From: Balanoglossus misakiensis
Lineage: Eukaryota > Hemichordata
Reading direction: 5' to 3'
DNA: 64,000 nt
Assembly (NCBI GenBank): GCA_040954595.2
Contig: CM082581.2
Span: 372,001-436,000 of the forward strand
Shown in pieces: positions 11,401 to 24,744 of the stretch. Every line of letters begins with the position of its first letter. The stretch's first letter is position 1. The position numbers and the translations under genes were made by a program. The notes under the pieces are model-generated. The model was not told the DNA's origin. It was given only the letters and a program-made list of their open reading frames with translations, and ran no database searches.

Positions 11401-14155
11401 GGTGTTATAACATGAACAGTGTTTCACAATTGTAAACAAACAACCTGTGTGAAACCAGGGTGTTCTTATTGATAATGATGGGGGAAGGGGGTTGTCAGTG
11501 ATTACAAATTTTTGTGTCAGGTACTGTAGCTTGGTATGAGAACTTTAAACTAACCTGCAGTATTAAAATGCTGCACCATGATGTGATTAATTCCATTAAT
11601 AATTTTACCAAGCATGTGTTCTTAAGGGAACAATGTTTCACAATCGTAAACAAACAACCTGTGTGAACCAATGTGTTCATAATGATGGGGTAGGGGGTTA
11701 CAGCGATTACAATTTTTTGTTTCAGGTACTGTAACTTGATATGAAAACTTTGAACTAATCTGCAGTATTAAAATGCTGCACCATGTTGTGTTGTACCATT
11801 AATAATTTTACTATGCTTGTGTTATTAAGTGAACAGTGTTTCACAATCGTAAACGAACAGCCAGTGTGGTAATGATCGGGGGTGGGGGTTGTCAGGGGTG
11901 GGGGCTGTCAGCGATTACAAATTTTTGTTTCAGGTACTGTAGCTTGATATGAAAACTTTGAACTAATCTGCAGTATTAAATTGGTGCACCATGATGTGTT
12001 TTATCATTAATAATTTTGCCATGCTTGTCTTATTAAGTAAACAGTGTTTCACGATCATAAACAAACAATCTGTGTGAAACCAATGTGTTCTAATTGGTAA
12101 TGATCGGGGGTGGGGGTTGTCAGTGATTACAAATTTTTGTTTCAGGTACTGTAGCTTGATATGAAAACTTTGAACTAATCTGCAGTATTAAATTGCTGCA
12201 CCATGATGTGTTTTATCATTAATAATTCTACTATGCTTGTGTTAATTAAGTGAACAGTGTTTCACGATCGTAAACAAGTAACCAACGTGAAACCAAGGTG
12301 TTCTAATTGGTAATGATCGGGTGTGGGAGGTGTCAGGGTTGGGGGGTGTAAGTGATTACAATTTTTTGTTTCAGGTACTGTAGCTTGATATGAAAACCTT
12401 GAACTAATCTGCAGTATTAAATTGCTGCACCATGATGTGTTTTATCATTAATAATTCTACTATGCTTGTGTTAATTAAGTGAACAGTGTTTCACGATCGT
12501 AAACAAGTAACCAACGTGAAACCAAGGTGTTCTAATTGGTAATGATCGGGTGTGGGAGGTGTCAGGGTTGGGGGGTGTAAGTGATTACAATTTTTTGTTT
12601 CAGGTACTGTAGCTTGATATGAAAACCTTGAACTAATCTGCAGTATAAAATGCTGCACCATGATGGGTTTTATCATTAAAAATTTTACCATGCTTATGTT
12701 AATTAAGTGAACAGTGTTTCACAATCGTAAACAAACAACCTGTGTGAAACCATGGTGTTCTAATTGGTAATGATCGGGGGTGGGGGGTGTCAGGGTTGGG
12801 GGGTGTAAGTGAATACAATTTTTTGTTTCAGGTACTGTAGCTTGATATGAAAACTTTGAACTAATCTGCAGTATTAAAATGCTGCACCATGATGTGTTTT
12901 ATCAGTAATAATTCTACTATGCTTGTGTTAATTAAGTGAACAGTGTTTCACAATCGTAAACAAACAACCTGTGTGAAACCAAGTGTTCAAATTGATAATG
13001 ATTGGGGGAGGGGGGTGTCAGCGATAATAAATTTTTGTTTCAGGTACTGTAGCTTGATATGAAAACCTTGAACTAATCTGCAGTATTAAAATGCTGCACC
13101 ATAATGTGTTTTATCATTAATAATTTGACTATGCTTGTGTTCTTAAGTGAACAGTGTTTCACAATCGTAAACAAACAACCTGTGTGAACCAAGGTGTTCA
13201 TCATGATCGGGGGTGGGGGGTGTCAGGGGAGGGGGGTGTCAGTGATTACAAATTTTTGTTTCAGGTACTGTAGCTTGATATGAAAAGTTTGACCTAACCT
13301 GCAGTATTAAAATGCTGCACCATATTTAGTGAACAGTGTCTCACAATCGTAAACAAACAACCTGTGTGAAACCAAGTGTTCAAATTGATAATGATGGGGG
13401 GAGGGGGGTGTCAGCGATAATAAATTTTTGTTTCAGGTACTGTAGCTTGATATGAAAACCTTGAACTAATCTGCAGTATTAAAATGCTGCACCATAATGT
13501 GTTTTATCATTAATAATTTGACTATGCTTGTGTTCTTAAGTGAACAGTGTTTCACAATCGTAAACAAACAACCTGTGTGAATCAATGTGTTCATCCTGAT
13601 CGGGGGTGGGAGGGGGGGGGGTTGTCAGGGGAGGGGGGTGTCAGTGATTACAAATTTTTGTTTCAGGTACTGTAGCTTGATATGAAAACTTTGAACTAAC
13701 CTGCAGTATTAATAAAATGCTGCACCATGATGTGTTTTATAATCATTAATAATTTTACTATGCTTGTGTTATTAAGTAAACAGTGTTTTGCAATCGTAAA
13801 CAAATAACCTGTGTGAAACCAAGTGTTCTAATTGATAATGATGGGGGGTGGGGGGTGTCAGGGGTGGGGGGTGTAAGAGATTACCAATTTTTGTTTCAGG
13901 TACTGTAGCTTGATATGAAAACTTTGAACTAACCTGCAGTATTAATAAAATTCTGCACCATGATGTGTTTTATCATTAATAATTTTACTATGCTTGTGTT
14001 ATTAAGTGAACAGTGTTTCACAATCGTAAACAAATAACCTGTGTGAACCAAGGTGTTCATAATGATGGGGGTGGGGGTGCCAGCGATTCATAATGATGGG
14101 GGTGTCAGTGATTACAAATTTTTGTTTCAGGTACTGTAGCTTGATATGAAAACTT
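11400..14155. repeat. Tandem array, 13 copies of a 173-233 bp unit
   Basis: The landmark CAGGTACTGTAGCTTGATAT recurs at about 11519, 11724, 11933, 12145, 12373, 12602, 12832, 13043, 13263, 13436, 13669, 13898 and 14130. Each unit also carries CTGCAGTATTAAA, a CACAATCGTAAACAAACAACC block and a G-rich segment of variable length, which explains most of the unit-length variation. The copies around 12145-12600 are nearly identical. Each landmark is preceded by ATTTTTGTTTCAG, which looks like a splice acceptor, but the following bases contain stops in all frames, so I treat it as non-coding. Confidence 0.95.
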
Positions 14156-14755
14156 CCAGACAGTGTTTGCATTGAACCGGTAATTGTGATCACAATTGAT
14201 GTGTCTCAAATGCATGATTTCTTTCCAGATTAAATAATATGATATAACATTGCATTGTATAACATTTATGTTCCAGATCTGTATTTAATTGTGTTTTAAT
14301 ACCATCCAGTCAGTTTCACCAACAGCTCATTGTCTAAATTCCCCCTTTTCATCAGTGAAGTTAGCACTCGTTTGAAAATTGGAAAATAATTTACATAACA
14401 TGGCTGTTTTGGAAATTGCAGTACTTTAGTAAAAGAACATTCAGAATTACTGGTGTATAATGTCAGCTGTGCGTATTAAAAATTGCCATTTGAAATTTTA
14501 ATATTATAATATTCTTAGACTTAAAAATTTACAAACTGATAATAATAAACATATAATATTTTAGAGTATAATACAATCACCTCAGCTAGATTAACAAACT
14601 AGTGACTTTGTAGAATGCTGTTGGTTGACAGTTTCTGATTTTCATGGGTCATTCAACATTTTGATTTTATTTCTGTTAATGTTGGTGATGGTGTTGGCAG
14701 TTTTGATGTTAATTGTTATTGCTAGTTGTTATGGTGATGGCATTGATGGTTGTAC
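14156..14755. other. No feature seen
   Basis: AT-rich, unique-looking sequence between arrays. No convincing exon or repeat. Confidence 0.5.
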
Positions 14756-14779
14756 TGATGTTGATGACGGTTGTGATGG

Positions 14780-14834
<55 letters not shown>

Positions 14835-14893
14835 GGCAATGATGGTGATGATGATGATGATTATGATGATGATGATGATGATGATAATGATAA
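14756..14893. repeat. (GAT)n microsatellite
   Basis: A run of about 40 GAT units with few interruptions. The two frames read poly-D and poly-M and are not genes. Confidence 0.93.
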
Positions 14894-15520
14894 ATAAGAA
14901 ATGTGTTGTTTTCTCATTAATCCTCAGCCATGGAACTTAAATATTCTGCAGAATTTGTATTGATTAGTAGGCTTAGCTTTAAGTGATAATTTAATACTTA
15001 TGTCTGATGATTTTAGGGAATAACTTTTGAAAACTACATTAATAATTTTGCAGTTTTTATCACTGTGTATTTTTCTTAAACCCACAACTGGGCATAAATT
15101 GTAATGGCAATTTTCCAGTAAGGAGCTAAACCCAGTGAATGGTAAAGTTTAGCAATTACAATGTACATAATATATAGACAGGTGATAATTACAGGAATAA
15201 TTTTAAATTTGTAGAAATTTTAGTCCCCCATAATGATTAGTTGACTGAGTACCGGTCCATGTTTCTCCCATAGAAATATAAATATTTTCACATTTTGTAA
15301 GTCTATTGGATAAATAAATAAGTTTATCAGATCCTAGAGTTTCACAATGGTTAATGTACATCAGATAGCTAACTACCCACCAGATTAAAAGGGAAAATAC
15401 AATGTAAGTGTACCATAGGTAACATTAAACTCAACCAGTCTATGATAATCAATTAATATTTACTATTTATTATTTGTTGCAGGTGTTGGGGATTGTTAGC
15501 AGCCAAGTTGGAGTTCATAG
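14894..15520. other. No feature seen
   Basis: AT-rich sequence without recognisable repeat or coding signal. A TTGTTGCAGGTG at 15474 resembles an acceptor but stands alone. Confidence 0.45.
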
Positions 15521-17310
15521 CAGTTAGTTATAATTGTCTATTTACACGTTTTTTCTCATTAGTTTCAGATTTCCATGATGCCCAATATCCTCCTGTCCAG
15601 ATGCCAAGTTGGTAACCAGGTAACATGATTCCTATGGTGTGAGTATGCAAATTAATGGCTCATGGCTTGCAGTCATGTGACATCTCCGTGTCTCTTGTGA
15701 TTTCCTGGACACTTTGCACTAGTCGCCTTTGAACCAGAAACAACTGAGCACCCAACGAGAAATAATTATAGATTGGAGCCAAGTTGAAGTTCATAGCAGT
15801 CAGTAATAATTGTCTATTTACACAAATTTTCTCATTAGTTTCAGATTACCATGATGCCCAATATCCTCCTGTCCAGATGCCAAGTTGGTAACCGGGTAAC
15901 ATGATTCCTATGGTGTGAGTATGCAAATAAATGGCTCATGGCTTGCAGTCATGTGACATCTCCGTGTCTCTTGTGTTTTCCTGGACACTTTGCACTAGTC
16001 GCCTTTGAACCAGAAACAACTGAGCACCCAACGAGAAATAATTATGGATTGGAGCCAAGTTGAAGTTCATAGCAGTCAGTTATAATTGTCTATTTACACA
16101 ATTTTTTCTCATTAGTTTCAGATTACCATGATGCCCAATATCCTCCTGTCCAGATGCCAAGTTGGTAACCGGGTAACATGATTCCTATGGTGTGAGTATG
16201 CAAATAAATGGCTCATGGCTTGCAGTCATGTGACATCTCCGTGTCTCTTGTGTTTTCCTGGACACTTTGCACTAGTCGCCTTTGAACCAGAAACAACTGA
16301 GCACCCAACGAGAAATAATTATGGATTGGAGCCAAGTTGAAGTTCATAGCAGTCAGTTATAATTGTCTATTTACACAATTTTTTCTCATTAGTTTCAGAT
16401 TTCCATGATGCCAAATATCCTCCTGTCCAGATGCCAAGTTGGTAACCAGGTAACATGATTCCTATGGTGTGAGTATGCAAAATAATGGCTCATGGCTTGC
16501 AGTCATGTGACATCTCCGTGTCTCTGTGTTTTCCTGGACACTTTGCACTAGTCGCCTTTGAACCAGAAACAACTGAGCACCCAACGAGAAATAATTATGG
16601 ATTGGAGCCAAGTTGAAGTTCATAGCAGTCAGTTATAATTGTCTATTTACACAATTTTTTCTCATTAGTTTCAGATTTCCATGATGCCCAATATCCTCCT
16701 GTCCAGATGCCAAGTTGGTAACCAGGTAACATGATTCCTATGGTGTGAGTATGCAAAATAATGGCTCATGGCTTGCAGTCATGTGACATCTCCATGTCTC
16801 CTGTGTTTTCCTGGACACTTTGCACTAGTCGCCTTTGAACCAGAAACAACTGAGCACCCAACGAGAAATAATTATGGATTGGAGCCAAGTTGAAGTTCAT
16901 AGCAGTCAGTTATAATTGTCTATTTACACAATTTTTTCTCATTAGTTTCAGATTTCCATGATGCCCAATATCCTCCTGTCCAGATGCCAAGTTGGTAACC
17001 AGGTAACATGATTCCTATGGTGTGAGTATGCAAAATAATGGCTCATGGCTTGCAGTCATGTGACATCTCCGTGTCTCTGTGTTTTCCTGGACACTTTGCA
17101 CTAGTCGCCTTTGAACCAGAAACAACTGAGCACCCAACGAGAAATAATTATGGATTGGAGCCAAGTTGAAGTTCATAGCAGTCAGTTATAATTGTCTATT
17201 TACACAATTTTTTCTCATTAGTTTCAGATTTCCATGATGCCCAATATCCTCCTGTCCAGATGCCAAGTTGGTAACCAGGTAACATGATTCCTGTGGTGTG
17301 AGTATGCACA
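15505..17310 (+). repeat. Tandem array, 7 copies of a 276/277 bp unit with exon-like core
   Basis: The splice-donor-like GTAACATGATTCCT recurs at 15620, 15896, 16173, 16450, 16726, 17003 and 17279, so spacing alternates only between 276 and 277 bp. Copies differ at a handful of bases. Each holds a strong acceptor-like tract (TTTTTTCTCATTAGTTTCAG), then 51 bases open in a single frame (first residues ISMMPNILLS), then CAG|GTAACA. Two of seven copies have CCGG instead of CCAG at the donor edge. It may be a tandem duplication of a small exon, or a minisatellite that merely looks like one. Confidence 0.93.
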
Positions 17311-17319
17311 TTAAATTTG

Positions 17320-18380
17320 AGTAACCAGCCATTGAAGTACATTACATTCATGAAGACAGGAGATCATCTCTGTCCATAGATATATTTTACCATTATGTTG
17401 TTTGACACAGAAATACTTATTAGCATATTTTCCATTTTTTGCAGAAAGGGGTATCTAGCTGTTGATCAAAATCTGCCAAACTAGATGTATATTCAAGCCT
17501 GTAAAACAGTACAGTAGTTTGCAAGGGTAACATAAGATAATTATTGTTCTTCTAAGATTTCCTTTACCCCATAGATGACAGCATAGAATTTAATTGCTCA
17601 TTTTGGAGGGCAGTGTGTGACTTATTGTATTGTCCATCCAGGAGATTATCCTTACATTTTACTGCCTTATTTTTTGACACTAAAATACTGTCATATTTTC
17701 CATTTTTGTAGATAATAGTTTCTCTCTGGTGATCAACATTGATGATCTGTCGAACTGGATGTGTGTACATGCCTGTATTGCAGCCAATTGGTGTCTGAGG
17801 GTAACATATAAGATAATTCTTTTTCTCCTAAAGATTTCCTAGACCCCATAGATGAATGCATATAATTTAATTGCTCATTTTGGAGGGCAGTGTGTGACTT
17901 ATTGTATTGTCCATCCAGGAGATCATCTGTCCATACATTTTACTGTCATGTTTTTTGACACTAAAATACTTTGTCATATTTTCCATTTTTGCAGATAATG
18001 GTTTCTCTCTGGTGATCAACATTGATCTGTCGAACTGGATGTGTGTACATGCCTGTATTGCAGCCAAGTGGTGTCTGAGGGTAACATAAGATAATTCTTA
18101 TTCTGTTAAAGATTTCCTAGACGCCATGGATGACAGCATAGAATTTAATTGCTCATTTGGAGGCCCCTGTACAACGTATTGTATTGTTCATGAAGACAGG
18201 AGATCATCTCTGTCCATAGATACATTTTGCCGTGCTGTTTGACACAGAAATACTTATTGGCATATTTTTCATTTTTGCAGATAACAGTCACTGGTCCCTG
18301 TGATGAGTAATGTCTATCAACATAGATCTGTGCATGCTTGTACCGGTATAGCCGCCAAGCACTTCAAAGGTAACATAGCA
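17320..18380 (+). repeat. Tandem array, four diverged ~280 bp units
   Basis: Units start near 17330, 17560, 17840 and 18110. Each contains GAATTTAATTGCTCATTT or a relative, an ATATTTTCCATTTTTGCAG acceptor-like tract, and then a block beginning ATAATGGTTTCTCTC. In the third unit that block is open for 29 codons (from NGFSLVINIDLSNW) up to a GTAACATAAG donor-like end. The other units have stops or indels, so if this was an exon most copies have decayed. Confidence 0.8.
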
Positions 18381-19770
18381 TTAACCTTACGGGCCACTGA
18401 TAATAAAAGTCGATGCATTCCTTCATTTTACTTGATAGCAAGCCCCCCCCCTACTTGATAGCAACCCCCCCCCCCCACCCCACCCCCTGAAATGCTCCTA
18501 TACACATCCATATTATATAAAAACACTGGAAGTGCACATGGTCGGTATATACTGTGTGCTTCAGTCGGGATAAATATTCATCCAGCAATGCATGATGAAC
18601 TGGGTCTGATTTTATAGCATTTATGCCCAGAGCTGGTCTTTCCACTTATTCATAATCACTGTACAGAGAGAGGAGTCAACGCCATACTCGGAATACTGTA
18701 ACTGATGTCCAATCCATCCTATTGCTTTCTCTTCCAATATGCATTCAACCAGTTCATTGCCTGATGAAAAACAGCAGATTTTTTAACTTGTAGTTTCGCG
18801 GACTTCAATTCACTCTTTTGACGCGGGCTTATCTTCATTTGGTAGAGTTTTAAGGGAGTGTCACGCCAGACAAAAATACAAAAGTGGGGCCCAAGTGTGT
18901 TCTACCACCATATTACATAGTGATCAAGAAGTGACCTGATCAGATGTTGTCACATCCTGGGCCCCTTTTTTACCCATGTTCAGTGTTTGACAGGAGCATA
19001 TTTTCGTTTCTGTGTGAATGTTGAATGTCTCTTATTTGCTGTAATCAATCAATCAATACAAGGTGAGTGTTATGTCGTCTTTCTGTGCATAGGCAAGAAG
19101 AGGATACATGTATGAATGCAGAAGCCCCAGTGAATCGGATGCAGAGAAGTTTCCTTCCAGGATGACTTTATTTTACTGACTTTGATTCCATCGTCATTCC
19201 AAGAATAGAACTTCTCCCACGGGACGAAATTGAACATTAATCAATCCCTTCCTCATTTATATGATCTGTATTACAAATGTATTATTCTGATAGCATTATT
19301 TGTCATTGTGTCAGAGAGAGAGGGTTTAAGTAGGTTAAAACTAAATTGTACACTTCAGTTTGCCAACACTGCTAAATTATCACCATGATTTATTCAGCAT
19401 AACCTGAAGGTTGTTGAATCCTATAGGCACAATAAGCATTGCATGTAGCAAGCACTTAGTGTAAATTTACGTTAATTGCACAGGGTACAGCAGCCTTCAG
19501 GGGTTTACTGTTTAGCTTTGTAGCATAATTGCACCCACATATAAAGAAAAAGTCAAGTTAAGATATTAAAGCCGAATGGTAAACAGAATACAAAGAGTTT
19601 ACAGCATTAGTCCTGTATTGATACAGAAAGCAAATATGACAATGAACAGTTGACCAACATTGAAAATTGTTTGACTGGCTCTCTCTCTCTCTCTCTATAA
19701 ACTTGGACGGTCATTTTTCCAGAATGTACTGGATATAGGCATGATTTACTAGTATTGGACATTTATTCAT
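18381..19770. other. No gene recognised; poly-C tract and short CT repeat
   Basis: A C-rich run (18442-18485) and a (TC)n run at 19678-19696 are the only clear features. I saw no exon candidates with both splice sites and an open frame. Confidence 0.5.
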
Positions 19771-20122
19771 CCATCCATCCATTCATTCATACATACATAC
19801 ATACATACATACATACATACATACATACATACATACATACATACATTTATTCATTCATTCATTCACTCGTTCATTCATTCATTTATTTATATATTTATTT
19901 GTGTCGTTGTATGTTTGCATGTACCCGTGTGTGTGTGTGTGTATATGTATGTATGCATGTATGTATGTATGTATGTATGTATGTATGTATGTATGTATGT
20001 ATGTATGTATGTATGTATGTATGTATGTATATATGTATGTATGTATGTATGTATGTCTGTCTGTCTGTCTGTCTGTCTATCTGTATGTATGTATGTATGT
20101 ATGTATGTATGCATGTATGAAT
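19770..20122. repeat. (ATAC)n followed by (GTAT)n microsatellites
   Basis: About 15 ATAC units (19787-19847) are followed, after ATTC and GT runs, by about 40 GTAT units interrupted by (GTCT)n at 20057-20079. The two blocks are reverse complements and could pair. Frames reading HTYI or MYVC are microsatellite artefacts. Confidence 0.95.
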
Positions 20123-20160
20123 ATTTTCAAAATTGTTGGATGTCTCGGAGTACTCTCTGT

Positions 20161-20622
20161 GTTGTGTTTTCAAATTCCTATTCGAATTGTCGACATTTTT
20201 GGGTGTCTGTGACTACTCTCTCGTCACATTCTGGCCTCTGTGTTTGCTGTAGTTGTGTTTTCGAATTCTTATTCGAATTGTCAACATTTTTGGGTGTCTG
20301 TGACTACATCTCGTCACATTTTGGCCTCTGTGTTTGCCGTGGTTGTGTTTTCGAATTCTTATTCGAATTGTCGACATTTTTGGGTGTCTGTGACTACATC
20401 TCGTCACATTTTGGCCTCTGTGTTTGCCGTAGTTGTGTTTTTGAATTCATATTCGAATTGTCAACATTTTTGGGTGTCTGTGACTACTCTCTCGTCACAT
20501 TCTGGCCTCTGTGTTTGCCGTGGTTGTGTATTCGAATTCATATTCGAATTGTCGACATTTTTGGGTGTCTGTGACTACTCTCTCATCACATTCTGGCCTC
20601 TGTGTTTGCCGTGGTTGTGTTC
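20161..20622. repeat. Tandem array, five copies of a ~90 bp unit
   Basis: GGGTGTCTGTGACTAC recurs at about 20201, 20292, 20382, 20472 and 20563, a 90-91 bp period. Each unit contains CGAATTC and a GTCGACATTTTTGGG or GTCAACATTTTTGGG block. Because the period is near 30 codons, frames stay open across the array and give spurious ORFs of up to 219 codons. Confidence 0.93.
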
Positions 20623-20840
20623 TTTCCGCGCCTAGGATGTTTTTGGTCATCTGATGAAGCTGGTTCTCTACAAGATCCCAAGAATCCCAAGATTGCAGTC
20701 CGTCTTCAAGCAATTTATGTTTTTGCGTGCGCGCGCGTGCGTCTGTCGCTTGCTCCGTTGTACTTTCCCATATTATAAATAAAGAATACGGTATGTATGT
20801 GTGTGCATTTTAAATTTTTATGATTTTATTATCTGTCTGT
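20623..20840. other. No gene recognised
   Basis: Includes a short GC-alternating run GTGCGCGCGCGTGCG at about 20726. Nothing else is supported. Confidence 0.4.
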
Positions 20841-22800
20841 GTTCTTTTTCCTATGTTTTTAGGGTATGTCTTTAATGAATTTTTCCAATGGCTATAACAG
20901 ATGAGAAGGTTTCAATTGCAATATGTTTTATAATATTAATACCATAGTTTAGCATGACTAACTTAATTTCATGATGAGAAAAATATTTCAATAAATACTT
21001 CAAGTCCACTAAAACATGCAATAGATCCTTCAAGTCCAGTGTAGTTTCCTGGGATCAGTTCATTAGTTGGGGTTTTTTTGTTTGCGTAGTATTCAACAGT
21101 TTGATATGTTGGTATATCTATTTTATGGTCACGTCTTGCCCACTGAGTCTGTCGATAATCAATAGATTTTCCCCACATTGCTAGCGAGTCCCACACAACG
21201 ACGACCCCAATCAACAGACTCAGTGCACAAGTAGGTTCTTTAATATTACCTTAATGATTTTGCCTTTACTTGACATAATTAAGTATTTTCATATCACACT
21301 TTTAATGCATTTGCATCGTTGCATGTATATGCATTGTGTGATTACTAGGTTTATAGTGCTTTGATTTTTGATGAATTTTTTTCTTTTTAAATACATAAAT
21401 AATGTGTTTGCAGTAGCCATATAGGCATAATTGTTTTTTTTTTGGCGGGGGGGGGGGGGGATATATTGGTGAATTTGCTCTTAAATTGAATAGCATTGAG
21501 CCTATGCAACATGGCTTACAGGCAACACATTATTTAAACTTTGTGGACAATAAAAAAACTTCACATTGTGGAGTTTTCTTTATTTTATACACTTTTAGTT
21601 TTGAGTTATTTAAACGCACATCTTTAGCCTTTTTCCTCAATGTTCGAGGGTCTTTAATGAACTTTTTTCCAATGGCTGTATCAGACGAGGTAATTTGCTT
21701 TGGCTTGACATTGCCAAGTATTTATGCATCGTCTGAGTGTTTGCAGTCCTTTGATTTTATTGATGAAAATTTCCTTTATAAGAACATAAATAATGTGTTT
21801 GCAGAAGCCATGTATTCATAATTGTTTTGTTTTGATTGTATTTTTTTTGGGGGGGGGGGGGCAGTAAATTCGCTAAAAAATTGAATGGCATGGAGATCAT
21901 GCATCGTGGCTTACAGTCAACACATTATTTACAATGATATACTTCTGTTTAAGAAGTTTTATACACATTCAGTTTTCAGTTATTTTACATTTTAACATTC
22001 CTCTTTTTCCTCAATTTAAGAGGGTCTTTCACATTTTCAAGTGACTTTATCAGATAAGATTTTAATTTGCTAAATAATGTGTTTGCAGAAGCCATAAATT
22101 CATAATTGTTTTGTTTGTATTTCGGGGGGAGGGTAGTAAATCAGTAAATTTGCTCATAAATTGAATGGCATGGAGATCATGCATCATGGCTTACAGGCAA
22201 CACATTATTTACAATGATATACTTCTTTTCAAGAAGTTTTCTCTATTTTATACACATTTAGTTTTCAGTTATTTTACATTTGAACATTCTTTTTTTTCCT
22301 TAATTTAAGAGGGTCTTTCACATTTTCAAGTGACTTTATCAGATAAGATTTTAATTTGCTAAATAATGTGTTTGCAGAAGCCATATATTCATAATTGTTA
22401 TGTTTGTATTTCGGGGGGAGGGTAGTAAATCAGTAAAAATGCTCATAAATTGAATGGCATGGAGATCATGCATCATGGCTTACAGGCAACACATTATTTA
22501 CAATGATATACTTCTTTTTAAGAAGTTTTATACACATTCAGTGTTCAGTTATTTTACATTTTAACATTCCTCTTTTTCCTCAATTTAAGAGGGTCTTTCA
22601 CATTTTCAAGTGACTTTATCAGATAAGATTTTAATTTGCTAAATAATGTGTTTGCAGAAGCCATATATTCATAATTGTTTTGTTTTGTTTGTATTTCGGG
22701 GGGAGGGTAGTAAATCAGTAAATTCGCTCATAAATTGAATGGCATGGAGATCATGCATCATGGCTTACAGGCAACACATTATTTACACTTTTCTGACAGT
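20840..22800 (+). repeat. Tandem array, ~285 bp unit, five copies
   Basis: AATAATGTGTTTGCAG recurs at about 21397, 21790, 22074, 22362 and 22646, and GCAACACATTATTTA follows each. The last three copies (spacing 284-288) are almost identical; the first two are diverged and longer. Each unit has a G-run (7-12 Gs) and a TTTGCAG that resembles an acceptor, without a consistent donor or frame. Related fragments (CTTCAAGTCCAG) flank the array at about 21029 and 22926. Confidence 0.9.
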
Positions 22801-24700
22801 AAAATACTTTCAATTTGCTTTTGAAGATTTCAACATTCATCTACATTTTCCCCCCAATTTTGGGGGATCATCAATGAAGTCTTCGCAGTGGCTGTAACTG
22901 ATGAGGTTTCCTGCGTATATCTCTTCAAGTCCAGCACAGTTTCATTTTATCACAGGAGCCATCCCAAGGAGAAAGGGGTCTTTATAAGGGTGGGGGATAT
23001 TTATGACTATATGACCCGTTTCTGTTTGGGATCGCCCCCAGTACATTAGTCACTTTAGACTCAACTGTGTGCAGTGTTCAATAGTATGACTTTATTCTTT
23101 TTGTATTTTAATATGAAATTTAAGATTTTACGTTCACGTGACATTGTTTGAGATTTATTCTTATAGACATTAAGGTCCACTATGTGTTACATTTGACAAA
23201 TTTTTCAGTACGTAATTTTGGTCTATTTATGCACCACGATTTCTGGTATGCATAATCAGCATTGTTATTGTTAACAATTGTATTCAAGTCAATTGAATGC
23301 ATTTGTCAATATTAACAATTCTGTACCAAAAATTACAGGTAGTTGCCCTTTAATTGTAAATGCTACATTTAGAACAGTGTAACACCAAACATATTATGAT
23401 TTATTGAGAACACTTTATTCATTCAGAGATGAAATATTAATTTTTGTCAGTTTTAGTTTAGACCTACAATACCAAATTTTGCTTGGTATTGTTAAACTTC
23501 CAACATTTTCTTTCTGTGAACCTGCTATTTTGTGTAACAGATTAACATCTTAACTTGAAAGTAGGGTTTTCAAAGAGGCATGAATTTAGAAATATAATTT
23601 TTTGTAAAGTTGGTGAATTACCTACGCTTTCCCAGAGTTTTTTCCCCTTATCCTGAAAAAAAGGGTTTTATCTCTGGGTTTTGGTGCGGGGTAAATTTTC
23701 AGTTTATATATCATTCAAGTTTAGAATAAAGTACATGAGCCGCTCCTCATGTAAAATTGACATGTATTGTGTGTGTGTATGCTTTTGGATGTGGTAGCCT
23801 GCAGGCCAGGTGGCATGGCCATGGTGACTACATGCGGCGTGGGTTGGGTCTTTGTATGTATGTGTTGAGAGTTAGGGGATTGTGTGTGTCAGTCAACAGT
23901 ACGTGTAGAGAAGGTATACGGTCACCTATAGAAATTTAGCTACAGTTACCACGTTAACTTGAGATCTAGCCAATCACGGATTTTCAGTGGGTGGCACATG
24001 CGAAAAAAAGAGCGCCGCCATATGTTATTTAGAACCCGCAAATACTCTATTTCAGCCATATATGGGTGTATGTAAATTGGCGGTGACTGTATATCTTTAA
24101 CTTGAAAATGGTAGCTTCTATCACAGTGATAGTTGATGTGTAGATGTGATGTGGTGGTAGAATGTGAACTTGTTGACATGAAATTGTGAATCAAAATGGA
24201 GACCTAAAACATGGGGAAATACATTAAAGCCTCTATAGCTGCCACTTTTTGCATTATTTTCACAATTTTATTTTACTGAGGTATATGTGAACACTTTACC
24301 GATGCCCGATTATGGCTGTATGTAGCGATTTGAAAATGCTATGTATTAAAACAGTTTAATCAGCCTCCATACAAACAGTACGCAGCTATCGTGGTATGCA
24401 TCACCAAGAGATGACAAACTGATGCAAATGCAAGTAATATGGCTTAATGGTGAGGATTTTAGAGGATAGGGAATATATTTGAAGTGTTTTACTGTGGAAG
24501 AAAATCCGTGAAATTTGGCAGCTCTAGGGGCTTTAAGTGGTTACCATCGACGCCAAGAAATGCTGAAAATCGCCCCTGATTTGCGTCTCTCTGGGGAATT
24601 TACGCCATAAATCGGTAGGATACATATTCATGGTGGAATTTGTATGCATTGTGAAGGATTTTGTGGTCGAAAACTTCGGAAAATCATGCATTCTCGGGAG
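22801..24700. other. No gene recognised; unique sequence
   Basis: No long frame or repeat stands out. GCCGCCATATG at about 24012 is a partial YY1-like match. The 23757-23939 frame has no recognisable product. Confidence 0.45.
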
Positions 24701-24744
24701 CGTGTGTCCGCGTGTTGCCTCCTTCAGAGTCAATTACACAATGA

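Noticed and set aside
14625-14940. Frames reading poly-D and poly-M
   Set aside because: Products of the (GAT)n microsatellite.
19755-20635. Overlapping frames of up to 219 codons on both strands
   Set aside because: They come from 4-bp microsatellites and a ~90 bp tandem repeat whose period keeps frames open.
11400-22800. Tandem arrays as CRISPR arrays
   Set aside because: Units are long and contiguous with no short direct repeat separated by unique spacers, no cas genes, and a eukaryotic context.
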